Assembly: GCA_001464235.1 (NCBI GenBank)
Contig: LNFH01000372.1
Location: 1 to 35,971 of the forward strand
Direction of reading: 5' to 3'
Length of the DNA stretch: 35,971 nt
DNA from: Rhizobiales bacterium Ga0077556
GTDB taxonomy: Bacteria; Pseudomonadota; Alphaproteobacteria; Rhizobiales; Phreatobacteraceae
Made by a program: the position numbers and the translations under genes. The notes under the pieces were generated by a model. That model saw only the letters and a list, made by a program, of their open reading frames with translations, was not told the origin of the DNA and made no database searches. Below, piece after piece: positions 1 to 10,225 of the stretch. The first letter of the stretch is position 1, and each line of letters begins with the position of its first letter.

Positions 1-537
1 GCCACGGTCGATCTTCTCGCCGTTCCGGAACAGCGTGATCGAAAACCCGGTCAGTGCCGCCAGCCACCCCTCCGCATCGCCAGAGACCTCCGTCCGCGGG
101 CCGCAGAACAGCGCCCCGTGCAGGCCGAAGGCCGCCTGGCAGTCGGCCCCCTGGAAGCGCCAGCCGGGGAACAGCGACTGGACGACCTCGAAGCCGTGGG
201 CGACCCACCCGACCGCGCCGAGGATGGCCCGCTCGTCCATGCCGGCGGTCACCGGCGCCTTGAAGCCCAGGACGATCTCGGGCTCGATCCGCGGCTCGAC
301 GAGATGGCCGATGGCGGCCTCCGCCGGTCCGTCCACGTCGCGGAAGGTGCTGTCGTAGACGGGGCCCCAGATCGGCGAGAACACCCCGTATTCGGCCCAG
401 ATCGTGCGGTTGGTGAAGCCGATCTTGCGGCCGATGATCCTTTCGCCGGCCGCCACCCGCCGCCGCGCCACCTCGTGGCCGACCTTCTCGCCGTCCGCCA
501 CCGCGAAGGTCGGCTCCGCCTGCGTCAGCGGCGGCAT
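1..537 (-). CDS. 2-keto-4-pentenoate hydratase / fumarylacetoacetate hydrolase-family protein (C-terminus beyond window edge)
   Basis: Minus-strand ORF from ATG at 537, open to the window edge: MPPLTQAEPTFAVADGEKVGHEVARRRVAAGERIIGRKIGFTNRTIWAEYGVFSPIWGPVYDSTF...; GRKIGFTN/PIWG motifs typical of MhpD-like hydratases. Absent from the ORF track because it has no stop in the window. Confidence 0.8.
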   Translation of the reverse strand, partial: MPPLTQAEPTFAVADGEKVGHEVARRRVAAGERIIGRKIGFTNRTIWAEYGVFSPIWGPVYDSTFRDVDGPAEAAIGHLVEPRIEPEIVLGFKAPVTAGMDERAILGAVGWVAHGFEVVQSLFPGWRFQGADCQAAFGLHGALFCGPRTEVSGDAEGWLAALTGFSITLFRNGEKIDRG

Positions 538-599
538 CTGCGAACATCCGGGTCTGGGAGGAGCAGAGTGACATGGCGCGATCCTCGGCGAGTGCCGGA

Positions 600-633
600 C
601 AAACAAAACCCCGGCGCGTGGGCCGGGGTTCTG
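600..633 (-). terminator. Rho-independent terminator downstream of ctpA-like gene
   Basis: Perfect 9-bp stem AACCCCGGC/GCCGGGGTT (608-616 / 623-631), 6-nt loop, T-rich tail (TTTTGTTTG) on the minus strand. Confidence 0.85.
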
Positions 634-658
634 CAAAGGCTGGAAGAAGCGCCGGGCC

Positions 659-2049
<1,391 letters not shown>

Positions 2050-2053
<4 letters not shown>

Positions 2054-3378
2054 CCGCGAACCCTTTCATTGGCCTGCACGCCCGGTGTCCTCGTGGTCCA
2101 CCATGGCGCTGGGTCGACACTCGACCCGTCTTTCCGGAACTCGACGTAGAGAACGGGCTGGGATGAGCCCGTCGTCACCGCGGAGGCTGGCGGCGGGGCA
2201 TGGCCCATCACACCGACCGGCTCCCCCGCCAGCACGAACTGTCCAAGATCGACCGTGATCCTGTCCATGCCGGCCAGAACGAGATGATACCCGCCGCCGG
2301 CGTTCAGGATCAAGAGTTGGCCGTAGGTCCGGAACGGACCCGAATAGACCACCCATCCGTCCGCCGGCGCGGTCACCGAGGCCGCCGGCCGCGTCGCGAT
2401 CGACAGGCCGCGCTCGGCGCCGCCGAGCCCGTCGGGATCGCCGAACTCGCGCAGCCGCACGCCGAGGACCGGCAGGGAAAGGGCGCCGCGCGCCTGTTCG
2501 AAGGGGATGGCGGGGTTCATCCGCGCCGCGTTCTGCAACGCAGCCATCTGCTGGCGCCGGTCCACGACGGCCGGTCCGCGGGTGACCGTGGTGGTACGGG
2601 CGGCCTCCGCGGCGCGGTGCGCGGCGGTGATCTCCGTCTCCATCCGGCCTATCAAATGTTCGAGATCGGCGGCCTGTCGGGCAAGCGTCGCCGCGCGCGC
2701 CTTCTCCGCCTCCAGCGACTGTTCGCCGGCCGTCACCTGGCCGCGGCGCGCCTCGGCGAGGGCGTCGAGCCGCACCCGCTCGGCGCGCAGCGTCACCGCC
2801 TCGCGGCGCAGGTGGTCGCGTTCGGTGGCGATGCGGGTGCGCAGGCTCGAAAGCTCCTCGAGGTCGCGCGCCAGCACCGTGACCGCCTCGCGCATCTCCG
2901 GCACGAGCGTGCCGAGCAGCATGGCGGTCCGCACGCTCTTCAGCACGTCGTCGGGGCCGACCAGCATGGCGGGCGGCGGACGCCGGCCCATGCGCTGCAG
3001 CGAGGCGAGCACCTCTGCGATGAGCTGGCGGCGGTCGTGCAGCGACTGGCGCAGGGTAAGCTGCCGGGCGTCGAGCCCCGTCAGGTTGTCCTCGATGGCC
3101 GCCATCCGCTCCTCGCCGGCGCGCACCCGGGCGGCCGTGTCGATGCTGGAGCGCACGAGGGCGGCGCGGTCGTTGCGCAGCGCGGTGACCTCGGCCTCGA
3201 CGCGGGCGCGGTCGGCGGCGCTGCGGGTGATGTCGGCCTGGATGGCCTCCAGCTCCCGCTGGCGCTCGCGGCGCTCGGCCTCGGCGCGCTCGGCCGGCGT
3301 CGCCGGTTCGGCCGAGACCGGCCCGGCGGGAGCCAGGGCGAGGACGGCGGCGACGAGGAGGAGGAGCCTGGACAGCAT
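2050..3378 (-). CDS. envC: Murein hydrolase activator EnvC-like (coiled coil + degenerate M23/LytM domain)
   Basis: 442 aa; signal peptide, long coiled coil, C-terminal LytM-like domain; 4-bp overlap with the ctpA-like gene, a common alphaproteobacterial pairing. Confidence 0.85.
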
Positions 3379-3494
3379 CGGTCCCGAATCAGCGGGGGCG
3401 TGAAGACACCGATGCTACATGGCGGCACCGCCGGGCGGAATCGCGGCGGCCGCTTGCCGATTTGAAGGCGGGGAACAAGCGGCCGTGATCGCCG

Positions 3495-4214
3495 TCAGTT
3501 GAACAGCGCGTCGATGTCGTCCTGGCTGGCGTGGCCGGCATCCTCGGAGAGCTTGGGACCGTTGAGGAGGGCGGCGTCGCCCGTGGCCTCGGCGATCCCC
3601 TCCACCTCGATGTCCTTGAAGCTGTCGAGCCCGCCCCAGATCTCCATCATCTTCATGATCCGGTCCTCGATGAACTTCAGCGTGTTCACCACCTTGGTGA
3701 TGCGCTGGCCCGTGAGGTCCTGGAAGTTGCAGTGCTCGAAGACGGTGATGATCTTCTGCTGGATGTCGTCGATCGCGGCCTTGTCCTGGGTGCTCTTCAG
3801 CTTGGCGGAAAGCTGGCTGGCGATCTGGTCGATGCCCTCGGCGGCGGACAGGATGCCCTCGGTCGCCTCTTCGGTGCCGGTGACGATGGCGTCGAGTTCG
3901 TGCGTGACGCGCGTCATCTGCTTGCCCTTGAAGCCGGTGACGTGGAGCGTGGCGATCTCGTGCTTGGTCTGGTCGATGGCCTGCCAGATCTGGTCGAGCT
4001 CGGCCTTCAGCTTGATCGCCTCCTGCATCTCGGCGCGATAGGCGTCGATCATCTGCTTGGACACCTCCTCCGGCGGGCGGATGAGGGCGCGCAGCTGTTT
4101 GATCTCGGACAGGATCTCGTGATGTCCGCCCTGGGCGGAGGCGCCTTTGGGATGCGACGTGGTCTCCGGCTGGGAGATCACTTCGATGCGGAAGGCTCGT
4201 TTTTGGGCGCGCAT
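3495..4214 (-). CDS. cheZ: Protein phosphatase CheZ (chemotaxis)
   Basis: ORF contains the CheZ signature FQDLTGQRITKVV; likely start MRAQKRAF at 4214 rather than the ORF-track start at 4388; C-terminus SQDDIDALFN. Confidence 0.85.
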   Translation of the reverse strand: MRAQKRAFRIEVISQPETTSHPKGASAQGGHHEILSEIKQLRALIRPPEEVSKQMIDAYRAEMQEAIKLKAELDQIWQAIDQTKHEIATLHVTGFKGKQMTRVTHELDAIVTGTEEATEGILSAAEGIDQIASQLSAKLKSTQDKAAIDDIQQKIITVFEHCNFQDLTGQRITKVVNTLKFIEDRIMKMMEIWGGLDSFKDIEVEGIAEATGDAALLNGPKLSEDAGHASQDDIDALFN

Positions 4215-4566
4215 GGACGATCCGGGCAATTCTTCGCCTCCGGCCTGAGCGACCGGTCCGGACGACGGTACCGTCAGGGAGTTAAGAGCCGGTTCCACCC
4301 CAAACCCACAGAAAGTTAGGGGACAATCCAAAAGACGATCAGGGTTAATGATGGCTTTACACCGAGGCTGGACGTTTTCGGCCACCATCCCGGCGACTTT
4401 TACATGCGCTTAACCGTAAAAACACGCCGACGACATGCACACTCCGAAAAGGATGCTGGAAAGCGCCGCGTTTACCATTCCATGGCCGTTTGCGGTGTTC
4501 TGCTGAAGGCTCAGGAGACGTCGGGCATCTTGTCCCGTCGCCCCGTCCAGCGTTCCGAGTACGGCG

Positions 4567-5349
4567 ATGTCCCCTTTCCGTCTGATGGCCGCCCTGGCGG
4601 CGCTCTGCCTTCTCGCCACCATCCCCCAGGCCTCCGCGCAGATCGCCGGCGCCCGCCGGGATCTCGGCGGCGGCTTCATCGAGTTCCTCTACAACGGCGG
4701 CCAGCCCGCCGGCCCCATCGCCGGCGCCCGGCGCCAGGGCGCTCCCGCTCATGCCGCGCCGGCCTATGCGGCGCCGACCTCTCCGGCACATCTCAGGGCC
4801 TCGCACGGCGTCGCACCCGATCTCGAGCCGGTGCGCCCGCTCCGGCCGCAGACCTCCGAGCCGCAGCGGGAGGCGACACCCCGTTCGGCCCCCGCCCGCG
4901 GCATCGATCCGCGTTTCCTGCCGCAGCAGGTGCCCTACCAGACGAACCACCGCCCCGGCACCATCGTCATCAACACCGCCGAGCGGCACCTATACCTCGT
5001 CCAGGCCGGCGGCACCGCCATGCGCTACGGCGTCGGCATCGGCCGCCCGGGCTTCGGCTGGCGCGGCACCAAGACCGTCACCCGCAAGGCCGAGTGGCCG
5101 GACTGGCGCCCGCCCGCCGAGATGCTGCGCCGCCGCCCGGACCTGCCCCGCTTCATGGCCGGCGGACCCGCCAATCCGCTCGGCGCGCGGGCCCTCTATC
5201 TCGGCTCCTCGCTCTACCGCATCCACGGCTCCAACGAGCCCTGGACCATCGGCCAGGCGGTCTCCTCCGGCTGTTTCCGCATGCGCAACGAGGACGTGAT
5301 CGACCTCTACAGCCGCGTGCGGGTGGGAACCCGGGTGGTGGTGATGTGA
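4567..5349 (+). CDS. L,D-transpeptidase (YkuD/ErfK family)
   Basis: 260 aa with signal peptide; catalytic motif IHGSNEPWTIGQAVSSGCFRMRNEDVIDLY. Confidence 0.93.
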   Translation: MSPFRLMAALAALCLLATIPQASAQIAGARRDLGGGFIEFLYNGGQPAGPIAGARRQGAPAHAAPAYAAPTSPAHLRASHGVAPDLEPVRPLRPQTSEPQREATPRSAPARGIDPRFLPQQVPYQTNHRPGTIVINTAERHLYLVQAGGTAMRYGVGIGRPGFGWRGTKTVTRKAEWPDWRPPAEMLRRRPDLPRFMAGGPANPLGARALYLGSSLYRIHGSNEPWTIGQAVSSGCFRMRNEDVIDLYSRVRVGTRVVVM

Positions 5350-5442
5350 GCTTCGCCGCCGGGCCCCCGGGCCCTGCGGCTGTCCTTGCGGCGGGCAAGC
5401 GTAACAGCGCCCCGCCGCGGCGCTCGACACGAGCGGACAGGA

Positions 5443-5480
5443 GGGGCCGCTCCGTCTCACGACGGGGCGGCCTTTCTGTT
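5443..5480 (+). terminator. Terminator between convergent L,D-transpeptidase and mbfA-like genes
   Basis: GGCCGC-TCCGTC-TCAC-GACGGG-GCGGCC stem-loop followed by TTTCTGTT. Confidence 0.75.
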
Positions 5481-5485
5481 GAGCG

Positions 5486-6478
5486 TCAGGCTCCGCCGAT
5501 GAGGATGCCGGCCGCCAGCACCAGCCCGCCGCCCAGCACGATCTGGAAGGCAGCCCTGAGGAACGGCGTCTCCATGTAGCGGTTCTGGATCCAGACGATG
5601 GCCCAGAGCTCGATGAAGACCACGGCGAAGGCGATGGCCGTGGCGGTCCAGAAGTTCGGGATGAGATAGGGCAGCGCGTGGCCGAGCCCGCCGACCGTCG
5701 TCATCACGCCCGACGCGATGCCGCGCTTCCACGGCGAGCCGCGCCCCGACACCTTGCCGTCGTCGTGGGCGGCCTCGGTGAAGCCCATGGAGATGCCGGC
5801 GCCGATCGAGGCCGAGAGCCCCACCAGGAAGGTCGTCCAGGGATTTTGCGTCGCGAAGGCGGTGGCGAAGATCGGCGCCAGCGTCGACACCGAACCGTCC
5901 ATCAGGCCGGCGAGGCCAGGCTGCACCCAGGTCAGCACGAACTGGCGGTGGGCGGCGGCATCCTCGCCGGCGCGGCCCTCCTCGGTCAGGTGCTCGGCGG
6001 TGAGCGCGTTCGCCTCGCGCTCGTGGCCGGCCTCGGCGGCGGCGAGGTCGCCCAGGAGCTTGCGGGTCTCGGCGTCGGTCGCCCGCGCCGCGGCGGCGAC
6101 GTAGAATTCGCCGGCCTGCCGCTCCATGTCGGCGGCTTCCTCGCGGACGCGGTCGAGGCCGAGATTCTCCACCAGCCAGACGGGGCTGCGGGCGATGTAG
6201 CCCGCCACATGCTCGCGGCGGATCGGGATGATGAAGTCGCCGAAGCGGTGCCTGTAGAGGTCGATCAACCGGCGGCGATGCTCGTTCTCCGTCGTAGCCA
6301 TGCCCTCGAACACGGCGGCCGAGTTCGGATACTGCGCGGCGAGCTTGGCCGCATAGGCGCGATAGATCTGCCCGTCCTCCTCTTCCGCGGAGATGGCGAG
6401 CGCCAGGATTTCCTGTTCGCTGAGATCGTCGAAACGGCGCCTTGAGCCGAAACCGGGAATGGAGAAGCGGCTGAGCAT
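5486..6478 (-). CDS. mbfA: MbfA-like iron exporter (rubrerythrin/ferritin-like domain fused to VIT1/CCC1 membrane domain)
   Basis: 330 aa; N-terminal EEDGQIYRAYAAKLA...ENEHRRRLIDLYRHRFGD ferritin-like domain plus C-terminal VIT1-like TM domain (GLAGLMDGSVSTLAPIFATAFATQ...). Confidence 0.88.
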   Translation of the reverse strand: MLSRFSIPGFGSRRRFDDLSEQEILALAISAEEEDGQIYRAYAAKLAAQYPNSAAVFEGMATTENEHRRRLIDLYRHRFGDFIIPIRREHVAGYIARSPVWLVENLGLDRVREEAADMERQAGEFYVAAAARATDAETRKLLGDLAAAEAGHEREANALTAEHLTEEGRAGEDAAAHRQFVLTWVQPGLAGLMDGSVSTLAPIFATAFATQNPWTTFLVGLSASIGAGISMGFTEAAHDDGKVSGRGSPWKRGIASGVMTTVGGLGHALPYLIPNFWTATAIAFAVVFIELWAIVWIQNRYMETPFLRAAFQIVLGGGLVLAAGILIGGA

Positions 6479-6492
6479 GGCAATGGCCTTGA

Positions 6493-6508
6493 TTGGAATA
6501 ATTCTAGA
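6493..6508 (-). promoter_or_regulatory. Candidate Irr box / ICE motif upstream of mbfA-like gene
   Basis: TTGGAATAATTCTAGA, an imperfect GGAATnATTCTAGA palindrome, 15 bp upstream of the ATG at 6478; resembles the rhizobial ICE consensus. Confidence 0.55.
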
Positions 6509-6671
6509 CTACAGGTAGGCCCGCCGAGCCGCGGATGCAAGCGCCGGCAGGACCACCGCCACGCCAGTCAGGGCGCCCCCCGCATCCCTCCCTTTCGCTT
6601 TCTCCGCCTTGCTCCCCGTCGGCCTCTTGGTATGGTCGTCCTTCACCACGGCCATCCCGGAGATTTTTTCC

Positions 6672-8048
6672 ATGTCCAAGACGAGCGCGCTGCGTGTGGT
6701 CGGCGACGACGCCAGCACCACCGCCATCCCGAACGACCTCCAGGCCTTCTGGATGCCGTTCACGGCCAACCGCTCGTTCAAGGCGCGCCCGCGCATGGTC
6801 GCCCGCGCCAAGGGGCTCTACTACTACACGCCCGAGGGCAAGCAGGTGATCGACGCCACGGCGGGCCTGTGGTGCTCCAGCGCCGGCCATTCGCGCGAGC
6901 CGATCGTCGAGGCGATCCAGAAGCAGGCGGCCGAGCTCGACTTCGCCCCGACCTTCCAGTTCGGCCACCCCAAGGCCTTCGAGCTGGCGAGCCGCATCGC
7001 GGCGCTCGCCCCCGGCGACCTCGACCACGTCTTCTTCTGCAATTCCGGCTCCGAGGCGGCCGACACCGCGCTGAAGATGGCGATCGCCTACTGGCACGCC
7101 CGCGGCAAGGCCTCCAAGACCCGCCTCATCGGCCGCGAGCGCGGCTATCACGGCGTCGGCTTCGGCGGCATCACGGTCGGCGGCATCGTCGCCAACCGCC
7201 GCGTCTACGGCTCCATGCTGGCCGGCGCCGACCACCTGCCGCACACCTACAACCGCGAGAAGCAGGCCTTCTCCAAGGGCGAGCCGGAGTGGGGCGCCCA
7301 TCTCGCCGACGAGCTGGAGCGCATCGTCGCGCTGCACGACGCCTCCACCATCGCCGCCGTCATGGTCGAGCCGATGGCCGGCTCCACCGGCGTCCTGCCG
7401 CCGCCCCAGGGCTACCTGAAGCGCCTGCGCGAGCTCTGCGACAAGCACGACATCCTGCTCATCTTCGACGAGGTCATCACCGGTTTCGGCCGCCTCGGCG
7501 CGCCCTTCGCCTCCGAGCGCTACGGCGTCATCCCCGATCTCATGACCTTCGCCAAGGGCGTCACCAACGCCGCCGCGCCCATGGGCGGCGTCGTCGCCCG
7601 CAAGCACGTCCACGACGCCTTCATGACCGGCCCGGAGCACGTGGTGGAGCTGTTCCACGGCTACACCTACTCGGCCCATCCGCTGGCCTGCGCCGCCGGC
7701 CTCGCCACCCTCGACCTCTACCGCGACGAGGGCCTGTTCGAGCGCTCCAAGGCGCTGGAGCCGGTCTGGGCCGATGCCATCTTCTCCAAGCTGAAGGGCA
7801 AGCCCGGCGTTCTCGACATCCGCCAGGTCGGCCTCACCGCCGCCGTCGACTTCGAGGGCTGGAAGGATGCGCCGGGCAAGCGCGCCTTCGTGGCCATGGA
7901 CAAGGCCTTCCATGACGAGGGCATGATGGTCCGCACCTCCGGCGACTGCCTGGTGGTGACCCCGCCCTTCATCGTCACCGAGGACGACATCGCGCAGATC
8001 GCCGACAAGCTCTCGAACGTCATCGACGCGACGGTCAACCCGTCCTGA
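6672..8048 (+). CDS. Class III (omega) aminotransferase, beta-alanine:pyruvate transaminase-like
   Basis: Start MSKTSALRV at 6672; FWMPFTANR, CNSGSEAADTALK, IFDEVITGFGRLG, PLP-Lys context TFAKGVTNAAAPMGGV. Confidence 0.92.
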   Translation: MSKTSALRVVGDDASTTAIPNDLQAFWMPFTANRSFKARPRMVARAKGLYYYTPEGKQVIDATAGLWCSSAGHSREPIVEAIQKQAAELDFAPTFQFGHPKAFELASRIAALAPGDLDHVFFCNSGSEAADTALKMAIAYWHARGKASKTRLIGRERGYHGVGFGGITVGGIVANRRVYGSMLAGADHLPHTYNREKQAFSKGEPEWGAHLADELERIVALHDASTIAAVMVEPMAGSTGVLPPPQGYLKRLRELCDKHDILLIFDEVITGFGRLGAPFASERYGVIPDLMTFAKGVTNAAAPMGGVVARKHVHDAFMTGPEHVVELFHGYTYSAHPLACAAGLATLDLYRDEGLFERSKALEPVWADAIFSKLKGKPGVLDIRQVGLTAAVDFEGWKDAPGKRAFVAMDKAFHDEGMMVRTSGDCLVVTPPFIVTEDDIAQIADKLSNVIDATVNPS

Positions 8049-8057
8049 GGCACGGCA

Positions 8058-8294
8058 ATGGCGATCGTCACGAGGTTCGAAAAAGTTCCTGGCGAAGGTC
8101 GTCTTCATCCCACCAGCGTGGTCGCCAAAGTTAAAACCTTTGGCGACCCTAGCCGAACTCCAATCGTACAAATCGACACGATGGGTTCGAACGAGCGCGA
8201 GATTCCTGGAAAGCTAAGTCAAACACTTCAGCTAACCGAGGATTCAGCACGCCAACTATTCGAGATCCTGCGCGATACTTATCGCTTTCGCTAA
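8058..8294 (+). CDS. Small conserved-looking protein of unknown function (78 aa)
   Basis: MAIVTRFEKVPGEGRLHPTSVVAKVKTFGDPSRTPIVQIDTMGSNEREIPGKLSQTLQLTEDSARQLFEILRDTYRFR; lower GC than flanks; starts 9 nt after the aminotransferase stop. Confidence 0.65.
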   Translation: MAIVTRFEKVPGEGRLHPTSVVAKVKTFGDPSRTPIVQIDTMGSNEREIPGKLSQTLQLTEDSARQLFEILRDTYRFR

Positions 8295-9328
8295 GACCCA
8301 AACGCGATCTGCACCTTCATCGCCTTCGACCGGTCGGAGGCGAGGTGGAAGGCCTCCACCGCCTGCTCCATCGGCAGCGTGGCGGTGAGCAGCGGGCGCA
8401 CGTCGATGCGCCGCTCGCCGATCATCGCCACGGCGGTCGCGAACTCATGGTGGAAGCGGAACGTGCCGCGCAGCTCCAGCTCCTTCGCCACCAGCACCGA
8501 GATCGGCAGGGTGAAGTCGCCGCCCGTGCCGACCTGGACGATGACGGCGCCCGGCCTGAGCGCCGCGAGGGCCCCCGTCAGCGCCTTCATGTTGCCGGAC
8601 GCCTCGAACAGCACGTCGAAGCTGCCCTTGTCCGCCTCGTAGGGTTTCAGCGCCTCGGGGTCCGCCGCGGTGTTGAGCGTCGTCGCGATCCCCATCCCCC
8701 TGACCACCGCCAGCGTCGCGTCGGCGACGTCGGTCGCCACCACCTCCGCCGCCCCTGCCGCCCGGGCCGCGAGGATGCAGAGCGCGCCGATAGGCCCGCA
8801 GCCGGTGACGAGCACGCGCTTGCCGAGGAGCGGTCCCGCCCGCCGCGCCCCGTGGAGACAGACCGCCAGCGGCTCGCAGAAGGCGGCCTCCCCGAGGCTC
8901 ACCCCGTCCGCCACCTTGTGGGCCTGGACCGCGTCGCAGACGAGCACCTCCCGGAAGGCGCCCTGGATGTGCGGGAAGGGCATGGCCGACCCGTAGAAGC
9001 GCATGTTCAGGCAGTGGTTGGCCATGCCCTCCAGGCAGTAGCGACAGGCGCCGCAGGGCCTCGACGGGCTCACCGCGACACGGTCGCCGGGCTTCACCGA
9101 CCCGACGTCCGCGCCGACGCGCTCCACCGTGCCGGCGATCTCGTGGCCGAGGATCATCGGCTCCTTGAGGCGCACCGCGCCGAACCCGCCGTTGTGGAAA
9201 TAGTGCAGGTCGGAGCCGCAGATGCCGCCCGCCCCGATCCTGACCGCGACCTCGCCCGGCCCGAGCGGCGCGACCTCGCGCTCCTCGAGCCTGAGATCGT
9301 GCGGAGCGTGGATGACGAGCGCCTTCAT
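8291..9328 (-). CDS. Zinc-dependent alcohol dehydrogenase family, L-idonate 5-dehydrogenase-like
   Basis: Start MKALVIHAPHDLRLEEREV at 9328; GGICGSDLHYFHNGGFGAVRLKEPMILGHEIAG; structural-Zn cysteines CGACRYCLEGMANHC. Confidence 0.88.
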   Translation of the reverse strand: MKALVIHAPHDLRLEEREVAPLGPGEVAVRIGAGGICGSDLHYFHNGGFGAVRLKEPMILGHEIAGTVERVGADVGSVKPGDRVAVSPSRPCGACRYCLEGMANHCLNMRFYGSAMPFPHIQGAFREVLVCDAVQAHKVADGVSLGEAAFCEPLAVCLHGARRAGPLLGKRVLVTGCGPIGALCILAARAAGAAEVVATDVADATLAVVRGMGIATTLNTAADPEALKPYEADKGSFDVLFEASGNMKALTGALAALRPGAVIVQVGTGGDFTLPISVLVAKELELRGTFRFHHEFATAVAMIGERRIDVRPLLTATLPMEQAVEAFHLASDRSKAMKVQIAFGS

Positions 9329-9424
9329 GGGATCCTCCGGTCGCCCGGTCGTGGACCGCAGGCGCGGCATCGGGCGTTGCGCTCAACCCTATCAGGCCGG
9401 CACGCCGGCGGAAGGCCCGACGCG

Positions 9425-10225
9425 TCAGAGCAGGCGCGGCAGGGGCCGGCCGGCGAGCGCCTGCTGGTAGGCGAGCCAGACGAGGCCCGTCCAGCCGACC
9501 GCGGCGATCCAGACCGCGGCCATGGCGGCGGGCGGCGGCAGGCTGCGCGCGGCGATGAGCCCGACGAGCGGGATCGCCTGGATCATGTGCGTGGCGAGAA
9601 AATGGGCGATGCGCAGGTCTCCCACCACGAAGGACCAGCCGGTCAGCGCCATCCGCGCGCCACCCGGCGGATGGGTGCCCACATGAGGGCTGAGCCGACT
9701 ACCGATGGTGAAGGCAGTGATGAGGGTGAGGACCGCACCGCCGACGAATCCGAGGAGGACCGCCATTCGCAGGGCCGGCCCGATCTCCGCCTCCCTGTCG
9801 AGGAAGGCCGCCACGCCGACCGCCGCGGCGCTGAGCGTGATGACCACCGCTCCCGCCGCCATGGCCGTGTACATGGCGCGGGTGAAGGGCGTCGCGAGGT
9901 TGAAGTGCGAGGCCTGCTGACGGGCCGCCTGCACGATGATCCAGATCATCTCGCCGAGCGAGGCCAGGGCACAGGCCGCTGCCACGAGGGCGAGCAGGCT
10001 GCCCGTCCGCCACCCCGCTCCGAGGAGGCCGACGACGAGGGCCAGCGTCGCCATGTGCACGGCGAGGGACACGGCGAACTTCATCGGCTTCGCCCAGACG
10101 CTGACCTCGCCGATCAGGCGCTTGTCGATCGTCCAGAGGACGGCGGCGAGGGCCAGCATCAGGGCCATGACGAGGGCGCCGGTCCACAGGACCAGTTCGG
10201 CGGTTCCCGGGCGTGCATCCATCAT
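9425..10225 (-). CDS. Multi-pass membrane protein of unknown function
   Basis: MMDARPGTAELVLWTGALVMALML...; about 7 hydrophobic segments; start overlaps the tetR stop (ATGA). Only the C-terminal half of ORF 9425..10840 belongs to this gene. Confidence 0.75.
   Translation of the reverse strand: MMDARPGTAELVLWTGALVMALMLALAAVLWTIDKRLIGEVSVWAKPMKFAVSLAVHMATLALVVGLLGAGWRTGSLLALVAAACALASLGEMIWIIVQAARQQASHFNLATPFTRAMYTAMAAGAVVITLSAAAVGVAAFLDREAEIGPALRMAVLLGFVGGAVLTLITAFTIGSRLSPHVGTHPPGGARMALTGWSFVVGDLRIAHFLATHMIQAIPLVGLIAARSLPPPAAMAAVWIAAVGWTGLVWLAYQQALAGRPLPRLL

Noticed and set aside
6504-8171. 555-aa minus-strand ORF
   Set aside because: Antisense to the aminotransferase and part of the small ORF; repetitive composition.
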